Program-made: the position numbers and the translations under genes
Source: Dehalococcoidia bacterium
Lineage (GTDB): Bacteria > Chloroflexota > Dehalococcoidia > GIF9 > UBA5629
Direction: 5' to 3'
NCBI GenBank assembly: GCA_007280145.1
Contig: QYPU01000118.1
Coordinates: 1-6,878 of the forward strand
DNA: 6,878 nucleotides
Shown: positions 1-6,289 of the stretch, in pieces
Layout: each line of letters opens with the position of its first letter
How positions within the stretch are numbered: position 1 is the first letter of the stretch
The notes under the pieces: model-generated
Database searches by the model: none
The model's input: only the letters and a program-made list of their open reading frames with translations
Told to the model about the DNA's origin: nothing

Positions 1-333
1 ATCTACGATAGTAATAGATTTTTGGGACATATTAAAAAGGTCGAGCTAATAAAAGGGGACGCGGTGAAAACCATTCCAGAATTTCTTGAGAACAATAAAC
101 ATCTTGTTGTAAGTTTATTGTTTCTCGATTTTGATTTATATGAGCCGACAACCGTTGCCATACAAAACTTCTTCCCTAGAATGCCAAAGGGAGCTATCAT
201 TGCTTTTGATGAATTAGATAATCCAATCTGGCCAGGAGAGACTTTAGCCCTACTGGAGACGATAGGGATTAACAGGCTAAAAATAAAGAGAGTTGAATTT
301 GACCCTTATATTGGCTATGCGGTCTTAGAATGA
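1..333 (+). CDS. TylF/MycF-like sugar O-methyltransferase, C-terminal part (5' truncated by window)
   Basis: The frame is open from base 1, so the start and probably more than half of the protein lie upstream. About 110 residues are visible. They include FLDFDLYEPT (residues 41-50 of the visible part) and AFDELDNPIWPGET further on, the pattern of TylF/MycF-type, metal-dependent, SAM-dependent O-methyltransferases that act on deoxysugars in antibiotics and surface glycans. In that family the acidic residues of these two blocks bind the divalent metal and place the sugar hydroxyl. The SAM-binding N-terminal half is not in view. The stop overlaps the start of the next gene as ATGA at 330-333, so translation is probably coupled. 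Spot composition is low here: 20 G+C in bases 1-60. The family is fairly sure; the exact sugar and hydroxyl are unknown. Confidence 0.85.
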   Translation: MYDSNRFLGHIKKVELIKGDAVKTIPEFLENNKHLVVSLLFLDFDLYEPTTVAIQNFFPRMPKGAIIAFDELDNPIWPGETLALLETIGINRLKIKRVEFDPYIGYAVLE

Positions 334-1151
334 ATAGAAGTAACATAGAAGGCTACAAAACCTTGGCAACTCGAATTCGCAGTCATGCTCTGCGAATGAC
401 CAACCATGCCAAGAGTTCACATATTGGCGGTTCTCTCTCGATAGCTGACTTGCTGGCGGTTCTTTATAATAGGGTATTGCGTGTAGACCCATCTAGGCTA
501 GATTGGTCTGAGCGCGATCGCTTTATTTTAAGCAAAGGACATGCTGCTGCTGCTGCCTATGCAGTTCTTGCTGAACGTGGTTTTTTTCCTAAAGAGTGGC
601 TGGGTACCTATTGTCAGGATGGCTCACACCTGGCCGGGCATATTACGTACGGTGTGCCTGGTGTAGAGGCATCGACTGGTTCCCTAGGACATGGGCTCTC
701 CATCGGCTGCGGGATGGCAGTGGCTGGCAAGCACAGTAGCCACAGCTATCGCGTTTTTGTGCTGCTCAGTGACGGTGAGTGTGACGAGGGCTCAACATGG
801 GAGGCAGCATTATTCGCACCTCACCACCGGCTTGACAACTTGGTTGCTATCGTGGATTACAACAAGATTCAGAGCTTTGGCACAGTGAAAGAAGTCCTTG
901 ACCTGGAACCCCTGGCCAACAAATGGCAGGCTTTTGGTTGGGCAGTAAAAGAAATAGATGGACATGACTTTGAGCAAATTGAGAAGGCACTGCTAAGCGT
1001 TCCTTTCGAGCCAGAAAGACCAAGCTGCATCATTGCCCACACGGTCAAGGGAAAAGGAGTCAGCTTCATGGAGAATCAGCTGGCCTGGCACTATAAGCCG
1101 CCCAACGACGACGAACTACGCCAAGCACTCACTGAGCTGGGGGATATTTGA
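330..1151 (+). CDS. Split transketolase, N-terminal (thiamine diphosphate-binding) subunit
   Basis: This 273-residue protein matches the N-terminal pyrophosphate-binding domain of transketolase, which with the next gene product would form a complete enzyme moving two-carbon ketol units between sugars in the cytoplasm. Visible motifs are SSHIGGSLSIADLL (His31), SKGHAAAAAY (His71), GHITYGVPGVEASTGSLGHG (His104) and LSDGECDEG at 146-154. Then comes DYNKIQ, giving the Mg/ThDP set Asp148, Asn178 and Ile180. Near the end are VKGKGVSFMEN and AWHYK (His254). All the cofactor and active-site His positions expected in this half are present. Serine 30 and the WHYKPP ending differ from the more usual SGH and WHG forms. 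The ATG overlaps the previous stop (ATGA) and has no clear Shine-Dalgarno, which suggests coupled translation. A T7 run at 581-587 does not break the frame. Confidence 0.93.
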   Translation: MNRSNIEGYKTLATRIRSHALRMTNHAKSSHIGGSLSIADLLAVLYNRVLRVDPSRLDWSERDRFILSKGHAAAAAYAVLAERGFFPKEWLGTYCQDGSHLAGHITYGVPGVEASTGSLGHGLSIGCGMAVAGKHSSHSYRVFVLLSDGECDEGSTWEAALFAPHHRLDNLVAIVDYNKIQSFGTVKEVLDLEPLANKWQAFGWAVKEIDGHDFEQIEKALLSVPFEPERPSCIIAHTVKGKGVSFMENQLAWHYKPPNDDELRQALTELGDI

Positions 1152-2075
1152 ATGAGAGCCGCTCTCATCCGCACTTTGATAGACCTGGCGAGAGAAAATG
1201 AACGCATCTTCTTGCTCGTGGGAGATGTTGGATATTCTTTGGTTGAGCCTTTTGCTCAGGAATTTCCTGATCGCTTCGTCAATATCGGCATAGCTGAGCA
1301 GAACATGATTGGCATTGCCTCCGGGCTGGCACTGTGTGACAAGATTGTGTTTACTTATTCTATTGCCAATTTCCCGACGCTACGCTGCTTGGAGCAAATA
1401 CGCAATGATGTGTGTTACCATAACGCCAATGTCAAGGTTGTATCTTCAGGGGGTGGGTTAGCCTATGGCTCGCTGGGAGCAACGCATCATGTTACTGAGG
1501 ATCTGGCAATCATGCGCGCCTTGCCTAATATGACAGTGGTTGCACCGGGGGACCCTGTAGAGGCAGCGTTGGCAACGCAAGCAATAGCTGAGTGGGCTGG
1601 ACCATGCTATTTGCGGTTGGCCAAAACAGGAGATCCTATTGCCCATCAAGCAACTCCAGATTTTCAAATTGGTAAGGCCACTAAGCTACGGGAGGGTAGA
1701 GATGTCACACTGATTGCTACCGGAGGAATGCTATATAATACCATCCAGGCAGCGGAACAGTTAGCACAGCAAGGGTTTCAATCACGTGTGCTAAGCATGC
1801 ATACTATCAAGCCTCTGGACACCGAAGCGGTACTATCAGCAGCAGCGGAAACCAGCATTATAGTTACAATCGAGGAACATAGCATGATTGGTGGATTGGG
1901 AGGTGCGGTGGCGGAGCTACTTGCAGAATTATGCGATTCACACATTAAATTCAAGAGAATGGGGCTAAATGATTCATTTTGCTCTCAGGTCGGTAGCCAG
2001 GAATACTTAAGAAAGACGTATTCTCTATCAATAGAAGGTGTTGTATCCACTGTTATCTGTTTGTTGGAAAGTTGA
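1152..2075 (+). CDS. Split transketolase, C-terminal subunit, with altered substrate-binding residues
   Basis: This 307-residue protein has the pyrimidine-binding and C-terminal domains of transketolase. GIAEQNM at 46-52 supplies Glu49, the glutamate that activates thiamine diphosphate. GATHH holds His112, matching His481 of yeast transketolase. The C-terminal domain runs from about residue 178 (RDVTLIATGGMLYNT) through TIEEHSMIGGLGG. ATG directly abuts the preceding TGA (TGAATG), with GGGGGA at 1139-1144 as a likely ribosome site, so the two subunits should be made in equal amounts. By hand alignment, three yeast substrate-contact positions are changed: His469 to Gly100, Asp477 to Leu108 and Arg528 to Lys158. 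These hold substrate phosphate or the acceptor C2 hydroxyl, so the acceptor is probably not an ordinary sugar phosphate. It is too TK-like to be a pyruvate dehydrogenase E1 beta subunit. Confidence 0.92.
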   Translation: MRAALIRTLIDLARENERIFLLVGDVGYSLVEPFAQEFPDRFVNIGIAEQNMIGIASGLALCDKIVFTYSIANFPTLRCLEQIRNDVCYHNANVKVVSSGGGLAYGSLGATHHVTEDLAIMRALPNMTVVAPGDPVEAALATQAIAEWAGPCYLRLAKTGDPIAHQATPDFQIGKATKLREGRDVTLIATGGMLYNTIQAAEQLAQQGFQSRVLSMHTIKPLDTEAVLSAAAETSIIVTIEEHSMIGGLGGAVAELLAELCDSHIKFKRMGLNDSFCSQVGSQEYLRKTYSLSIEGVVSTVICLLES

Positions 2076-2155
2076 GAGATGGCAGAAAAGCAGATCGAGT
2101 TCTAATCCGATAGCTTTTGGGCATGTTGTTCGAACTTTGGCAGGTGAAACCAGTT
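2076..2155 (+). other. 80-base spacer with an 8-codon mini-ORF, the only real gap in the gene run
   Basis: Every other junction is 17 bases or less. This spacer contains ATG at 2079 followed by eight codons (MAEKQIEF) and TAA at 2103-2105. A GGAAAG at 2066-2071, seven bases before that ATG, is a plausible ribosome site. No terminator is seen: the only palindrome is GTTCGAAC at 2128-2135, with no loop and no T run. The mini-ORF could be a remnant of a lost gene, a leader or coupling peptide, or chance. No promoter consensus stands out. Confidence 0.4.
2142..2147 (+). promoter_or_regulatory. Ribosome binding site deciding the aminotransferase start
   Basis: AGGTGA lies eight bases before ATG 2156. 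The same frame is open further upstream, with a TTG at 2117 and an ATG at 2123, but neither has a good Shine-Dalgarno. The family normally begins just before the PFVDF-type segment, which also favours 2156. Confidence 0.7.
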
Positions 2156-3274
2156 ATGGCATATAAAGTTCCTTTTGTAGATTTTCCCAAGCAATATCGT
2201 ACACTTGAACAGGAGTTATTAGCTGCAATTAAGGATGTATTGACCCATGGCGACCTCATACTTCGCGAAGAGGTAAGGCGATTTGAGCATAATATGGCTA
2301 ACTTCGTGGGTGTCCGATATGCTGTTGGCGTAAATAGCTGTACCGATGCCATGTACTTTTCCTTGTTAGCCGCGGGTGTGGGGCCGGGCGATGAGGTTAT
2401 TACTGTCGCCCATACCTTTGTTGCCACGGTAGCGGACATAGTCCACTGCGGCGCAACACCCATTCTAGTAGATGTCGGCGATGACTACAACATGAATGTT
2501 GACCTAGTAGAGGCGGCTATCACTCCACGAACCAAAGCTATTATGCCGGTTCACCTAAACGGGCGAGTTTGTGATATGGAAAAATTGATGAAAATAGCCT
2601 CGCAACATAATTTGGTGGTAATTGAAGACGCTGCTCAAGCCTTGGGGGCAACCTTTGATGGCACAAAGGCAGGCTCCTTTGGGACTACGGGATGTTTCAG
2701 CTTTTATCCAGCAAAAAGTCTGGGAGCAGCTGGAGACGCCGGAATTGTAGTCACCAATAGTAGGGAAATCGCCGATAAGATACGCCTTTACCGAGACCAT
2801 GGGAGGCAGACAAAAGATGATTTAGCCGGCTTTGGTTTTAACAGTCGCCTAGATAACCTGCAGGCAGCAATTCTAAATGTGAAGTTTAAGCACTTGCCCC
2901 GGTGGATTGAAAGACGGCGGGAGCTGGCAAAGCTTTATCATCAAGGCCTGTCAGATTTGCCTGAGCTCAAACTACCGCCGCCCCCACAGTCAGACGACCG
3001 TTACTTCGATGTGTATCAAAATTATGTGGTGCGGTCTCAGGAAAGGGACAAGCTTGTCGCGCACCTTCGAGAAAGTGGTATTGAAATCTTGATTTCCTGG
3101 CCCAAACCTATGCACCATCAGAAAGCGCTGGGGCTGAATCATTTCCATCTGCCCAGGACTGAACAAATATCACGGGAAGTGCTTTCGTTGCCGCTAATTC
3201 CAGAAATAGGCAACGAGCAAGTGGAGTATGTGATAGAGAGAATTGGTAATTTCTTCGTCAAACGAGAGGTATGA
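2156..3274 (+). CDS. DegT/DnrJ/EryC1/StrS-family PLP-dependent sugar aminotransferase
   Basis: From ATG 2156 the protein has 372 residues, typical for this fold-type I family, which transfers an amino group (usually from glutamate) to a nucleotide-linked keto-sugar. It opens with VPFVDFPKQYRTLEQELL. EDAAQALGA carries Asp158, expected to contact the pyridine nitrogen of PLP, and Gln161. CFSFYPAKSLGAAGD carries Lys187, the Schiff-base lysine. GFNSRLDNLQAAIL is the conserved segment that follows. Overall it resembles enzymes aminating C3 of dTDP-keto-hexoses (FdtB/QdtB type), but regiochemistry cannot be read safely. AHBA synthase (RifK) belongs to the same superfamily and also sits beside a split transketolase in the rifamycin cluster, but no other aminoshikimate gene is visible here. 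The next gene follows after three bases. Confidence 0.92.
   Translation: MAYKVPFVDFPKQYRTLEQELLAAIKDVLTHGDLILREEVRRFEHNMANFVGVRYAVGVNSCTDAMYFSLLAAGVGPGDEVITVAHTFVATVADIVHCGATPILVDVGDDYNMNVDLVEAAITPRTKAIMPVHLNGRVCDMEKLMKIASQHNLVVIEDAAQALGATFDGTKAGSFGTTGCFSFYPAKSLGAAGDAGIVVTNSREIADKIRLYRDHGRQTKDDLAGFGFNSRLDNLQAAILNVKFKHLPRWIERRRELAKLYHQGLSDLPELKLPPPPQSDDRYFDVYQNYVVRSQERDKLVAHLRESGIEILISWPKPMHHQKALGLNHFHLPRTEQISREVLSLPLIPEIGNEQVEYVIERIGNFFVKREV
3264..3269 (+). promoter_or_regulatory. Ribosome binding site of the first FkbM methyltransferase
   Basis: GAGAGG lies eight bases before ATG 3278 and inside the last codons of the aminotransferase gene. An ATG at 3271 overlaps the aminotransferase stop but is in another frame, so 3278 is the start. 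Confidence 0.6.
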
Positions 3275-3277
3275 AAA

Positions 3278-4183
3278 ATGAGTGATAATAGGAGCCAGAC
3301 TACGGGGAGACCTACATTGAGCTTAAAGCAATCTTTGGCACAGGCAGTATTTCCCCTTGAAAGGATAATGGCTAACTACATTCCAGGTAGTAGAAAGCTC
3401 ACCCGGAGTGTGTATAATCTCATGACTCGCCATCCAGAGGGGTGGATAAATATACATGGCAGCCCAGTTTTAATCAACGTCCGCGATAATGGTATAGGCT
3501 CAAAAATGTTTCTCCAAGGTGGATATGCATCAGGCAGAATTTCCGAAATTAGGAAGGCGGTAAAAGAGGGAGATACAGTTATAGACATTGGAGCGAACAT
3601 AGGTTACTTCACGGTGTTACTAGCTAACCTTGTAGGCCCAGAAGGAAAAGTCTACGCATTTGAGCCTGATCCGCGCAACTTCCATCTTTTGCAACGCACC
3701 GTTGAAAGAAACGGCTGGAGTCATGTGACTATAGAACAAAAGGCCGTGTCTAATAAAGTCGGAGAGTTCTTACTTTATCAAAGCCCGTCGTGGGCCGGCA
3801 GCGCTTTGACTCCGTGTGACCACGTCTCAGTAGTCAAGGTACAAGTAATCACTCTGGATGAATTCCTTTCTGACGAACACAACGTCAGCTTTGTCAAGAT
3901 GGATATGGATGGGTCAGAGCCACTTGCTATTTCGGGCATGACGCAGCTAATCCAACGAAGCCCTAACATCCGGCTGTTGGCTGAGTATGAACCTGGCAAC
4001 TTAAAGCGGTATTTGAGTGCCCCACTAGACTTCATCACAATCGCCGAACAGCACGGCCTGAAACTCACTGCAATTCTAGACACTGAGAAGGGACGATTAC
4101 CGAACTTGGACTTGGCCACCCTTAAGCACTTAGCCGATAACGCCAATCTAGATTTGCTCTTTACAGCCTCAACCTTAAAGTGA
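3278..4183 (+). CDS. FkbM-family SAM-dependent methyltransferase
   Basis: This 301-residue protein carries the FkbM methyltransferase domain from about residue 98 to 260. Motif I is VIDIGANIGYFT at 101-112, which binds SAM. Glu129 in YAFEPD is the acid expected to hold the SAM ribose. FVKMDMDGSE at 205-214 is the characteristic FkbM block, usually seen as KxDxEG. Here the Glu of that block is an Asp (Asp211), a common variant. FkbM enzymes O-methylate sugars or polyketides, and in glycan clusters they usually act on glycan hydroxyls. The first 90 residues are an extension without a recognised motif; they are positively charged, with no signal peptide or clear membrane segment. It probably acts in the cytoplasm. 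The specific target is unknown. Confidence 0.88.
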   Translation: MSDNRSQTTGRPTLSLKQSLAQAVFPLERIMANYIPGSRKLTRSVYNLMTRHPEGWINIHGSPVLINVRDNGIGSKMFLQGGYASGRISEIRKAVKEGDTVIDIGANIGYFTVLLANLVGPEGKVYAFEPDPRNFHLLQRTVERNGWSHVTIEQKAVSNKVGEFLLYQSPSWAGSALTPCDHVSVVKVQVITLDEFLSDEHNVSFVKMDMDGSEPLAISGMTQLIQRSPNIRLLAEYEPGNLKRYLSAPLDFITIAEQHGLKLTAILDTEKGRLPNLDLATLKHLADNANLDLLFTASTLK

Positions 4184-4186
4184 TTG

Positions 4187-4984
4187 ATGATAACAAGATT
4201 AAGGAAAAGAGCCATACTCCTTCTGAAAAGATGGCCAGCTCTCTACCATCTTGCGGTGAGAATTTCTTTGTTTCTAAGGCCCATTCACTTAATGGAACTT
4301 CTGGTCGGAACAAGAGCAAGGGAGAAAGAATGGGCCACGCGGCATCTTCGTAAAAGTAAAGGCGACGATTGGGGGAATGGAAGCAGCGATTGGATTAAGG
4401 GCTACTGGAACTCAGTAAACCATCCTCACCGCCCATTTTTGATAGAGGCTATATCCAAGTTTGATCCATCAAGCATTTTAGAAATAGGATGCAATTGTGG
4501 ACCAAACTTATACCTGCTTGCCAAAAAGTTTCCTGCTGCGGACATAAGAGGGATTGATATTAATCCTGAGGCTATTCAAAAGGGTAATGAGTGGTTTGCC
4601 CAAGAAAGTATTACAAATGTAAAATTGTTAGCTGGTAAGGCAGACGAACTTGGACAACTTCAGGATAAAAGTTCTGATGTTGTATTCACAGACGCGGTTT
4701 TGATATATGTAGGGCCAGACAAAATCCAGAAAGTTGTTCATGAGATGCTCCGTGTTGCCTGTCGCGGATTGATTTTAGTAGAATGGCACTGCTTTGAACC
4801 CTACCATAATGACCCAAATGGTCTCGGAATTTATTATGAAGGCTACTGGAAAAGAGATTACGTAGCTTTATTGAAAAACAATTGGGTTCGAGAGGAGCAG
4901 ATTCATCTCACCAAAATCACAGAGGATATATGGCCTGACAAGAATTGGAAAGAAGTCGGGGGCATTATTGAAGTTGTCATGTGA
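4187..4984 (+). CDS. Class I SAM-dependent methyltransferase (Methyltransf_11/25 type)
   Basis: This 265-residue protein has a Rossmann methyltransferase core from about residue 85 to 200. ILEIGCNCGPNLYLLA starting at 97 is the SAM-binding loop, and Asp124 in GIDINPEAI is the acidic end of strand 2 that binds the ribose. DVVFTDAVLIYV and LILVEWHCFEP are the later core strands. The first 35 residues are basic and hydrophobic (RAILLLKRWPALYHLAVRIS), possibly an amphipathic helix that touches the membrane where glycan assembly occurs; this is inference. The previous stop is followed by TTG at 4184 and ATG at 4187; ATG is preferred. The substrate is not evident. It belongs to a different family from the FkbM neighbours, so it probably modifies another position. 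Confidence 0.85.
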   Translation: MITRLRKRAILLLKRWPALYHLAVRISLFLRPIHLMELLVGTRAREKEWATRHLRKSKGDDWGNGSSDWIKGYWNSVNHPHRPFLIEAISKFDPSSILEIGCNCGPNLYLLAKKFPAADIRGIDINPEAIQKGNEWFAQESITNVKLLAGKADELGQLQDKSSDVVFTDAVLIYVGPDKIQKVVHEMLRVACRGLILVEWHCFEPYHNDPNGLGIYYEGYWKRDYVALLKNNWVREEQIHLTKITEDIWPDKNWKEVGGIIEVVM

Positions 4985-4995
4985 TAAGGATAAGG
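4984..4995 (+). promoter_or_regulatory. Tandemly duplicated Shine-Dalgarno (ATAAGG twice)
   Basis: ATAAGG occurs at 4984-4989 and again at 4990-4995, directly after the preceding TGA and six bases before ATG 5002. The second copy is at the normal distance for a ribosome site and fixes the glycosyltransferase start. The first copy begins on the last base of the preceding stop codon. Confidence 0.6.
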
Positions 4996-5001
4996 TAAAT
5001 A

Positions 5002-6288
5002 ATGAAGAAAGTTCTAATTATAGGCCATTTCTGGCCGTATCGGGGGGGGAGCGGCCGCGTAATAGGCTTAGTCAAGTACCTCCCAGAATTTGGGTGGGAG
5101 CCTATTGTTCTCACAGCCCCCTTGGACGAAAAACCAGACCCACAGTTTAGGATTATAGAAACGTCTCGAGACTGTGTCTTAGGTTTTTGGAAAAAGTTAT
5201 TCGGTTTTAAGCCGGGTGAAGATATCGGGCACCGAGTTAGAAGAAGTTATAGGACAATCTCTGAGAGTCCTGTATATCCCTTTCTGAGCTGGGGTTATGC
5301 AAGAATAATGGAAATCGTCTATTACCCAGATCGGCATAGAAGTTGGAAACGTCTTGCTATTAAGTCCGGCACTGAGCTTCTGGAAAATGAAGATATAGAT
5401 ACAATCATCAGTATCTGGCCTGTAACAAGCCATCTCATTGCTAAGGAATTGAAAGGTACGTATCAGATTCCGTGGGTTTCTGATTTCCCTGACCTCTGGT
5501 CGCAGAACCACAACTATTCTTACGGACGTCTGAGACATTTCTTTGACCAAAGACTCGAACTAAAGACGCTACTGGCAGCAGATGCTTTAGTAACTGTTTC
5601 TGAGCCGTGGGCAGAAAAACTGAGAATATTACATAAACGAAAATCGGTTTATGCCGTTACACATGGATTTGACCCGGAAGAGGTTAATAGCCCACCAGCT
5701 AAGTTAACCGACAAATTTACCATCACCTATACAGGTACTATTTACAGGGGGAAACAGGACCCATCAAGACTATTCGCTGCCTTGCGGGATTTAATCTCCA
5801 ACGGAGCTGTAAATCCAGAAGATATTGAAGTTAGATTTTACGGTCTTGACCTGGACTGGCTGGCGAATGAGATTGAAGGTTATGGATTATCGGCTGTTGC
5901 CAGGTATTATGGGACAGTGCCACGGGAGATTGCTTTTGAAAAACAAAGAGAATCACAATTGTTGCTCCTATTAAACTGGGACGATTATCAGGAAAAAGGG
6001 TGGCATTCACTGAAAATCTATGCTTACCTGGGAGCTCGAAGACCTATAATTACCGTAGGGGGCTCAGGTGATGATGTGATCAAAGAACTGCTCGATGAGA
6101 CCAAAGCTGGTGTATACTGCAGAACGGTTGAAGACCTTAAGAACATTCTATCCAAAGCATACTTAGAGTACAAGCACAAGGGCGAAGTGAACTATGAAGG
6201 ACAGGTAGAGCAAATTGACAACTACAGCCACCGGGAGATGGCAAGGAAATTCGCAGATATTCTCGATAGTGCCTGCCAAGAGAAATGA
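5002..6288 (+). CDS. Glycosyltransferase, GT4-like (GT-B fold), with an altered EX7E motif
   Basis: This 428-residue protein begins with KKVLIIGHFWPYRGGSGRV, the N-terminal strand and Gly-rich loop of GT-B retaining glycosyltransferases. PWVSDFPDLW at 157-166 and ADALVTVSEPWAEKL follow. The C-terminal donor-binding domain starts near ITYTGTIYRGKQDP at about 241. The late block KGWHSLKIYAYLGARRPII corresponds to the usual GxxxxKxxEYLAxxRPI, but the donor-binding Glu is Ala341 (codon GCT). The enzyme would transfer a sugar from a nucleotide donor to a lipid-linked or growing glycan on the inner face of the membrane. No transmembrane segment is seen. A G8 run lies in codons 14-16. Because the EX7E Glu is missing, it could use an atypical donor or mechanism, or be weakly active. 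Donor and linkage are unknown. Confidence 0.88.
   Translation: MKKVLIIGHFWPYRGGSGRVIGLVKYLPEFGWEPIVLTAPLDEKPDPQFRIIETSRDCVLGFWKKLFGFKPGEDIGHRVRRSYRTISESPVYPFLSWGYARIMEIVYYPDRHRSWKRLAIKSGTELLENEDIDTIISIWPVTSHLIAKELKGTYQIPWVSDFPDLWSQNHNYSYGRLRHFFDQRLELKTLLAADALVTVSEPWAEKLRILHKRKSVYAVTHGFDPEEVNSPPAKLTDKFTITYTGTIYRGKQDPSRLFAALRDLISNGAVNPEDIEVRFYGLDLDWLANEIEGYGLSAVARYYGTVPREIAFEKQRESQLLLLLNWDDYQEKGWHSLKIYAYLGARRPIITVGGSGDDVIKELLDETKAGVYCRTVEDLKNILSKAYLEYKHKGEVNYEGQVEQIDNYSHREMARKFADILDSACQEK
5042..5049 (+). repeat. Homopolymeric G8 tract within the glycosyltransferase coding region
   Basis: Eight consecutive G bases at codons 14-16 encode part of the Arg-Gly-Gly donor-domain loop. Gain of one G would run into a stop at 5148-5150; loss of one would hit TAA at 5060-5062. 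Either change would leave only a short peptide. Confidence 0.85.
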
Positions 6289-6289
6289 T

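Noticed and set aside
543..556. GCT-repeat microsatellite in the transketolase N-subunit
   Set aside because: Four GCT codons plus GCC encode an alanine run in the conserved GHA region; a change by whole triplets would keep frame, and the run is too short to call a variable repeat.
581..587. T7 run as a second slippage site
   Set aside because: Seven T bases are common at this base composition and the site lies in a metabolic subunit with an intact frame.
330..2075. Gene pair as pyruvate dehydrogenase E1 alpha and beta or as a split DXP synthase
   Set aside because: SKGHA, GHITYGVPGVEASTGSLGHG and WHYK are transketolase features, and the order and lengths fit split transketolase.
2128..2135. 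Palindrome GTTCGAAC as a terminator or operator
   Set aside because: Only eight bases, no loop and no T run, and palindromes of this size occur by chance.
2117..2155. Upstream TTG (2117) and ATG (2123) as starts of the aminotransferase
   Set aside because: They add 11-13 residues unlike the family, have no good ribosome site, and ATG 2156 has AGGTGA at proper spacing.
2053..2463. 136-codon open frame on the - strand
   Set aside because: It lies opposite the well-supported aminotransferase and transketolase ends, and its translation shows no recognisable domain.
4184..4186. TTG immediately after the FkbM stop as start of the next methyltransferase
   Set aside because: It adds one residue only, and the adjacent ATG at 4187 is the more usual start codon.
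3778..4215. 145-codon open frame on the - strand
   Set aside because: Antisense to the FkbM gene, Ser/Arg-rich translation without a recognisable motif; a shadow of the coding strand.
4968..5150. 60-codon + strand frame overlapping the glycosyltransferase start
   Set aside because: Out of frame with a clear gene and no domain; relevant only as the frame entered if the G8 tract gains a base.
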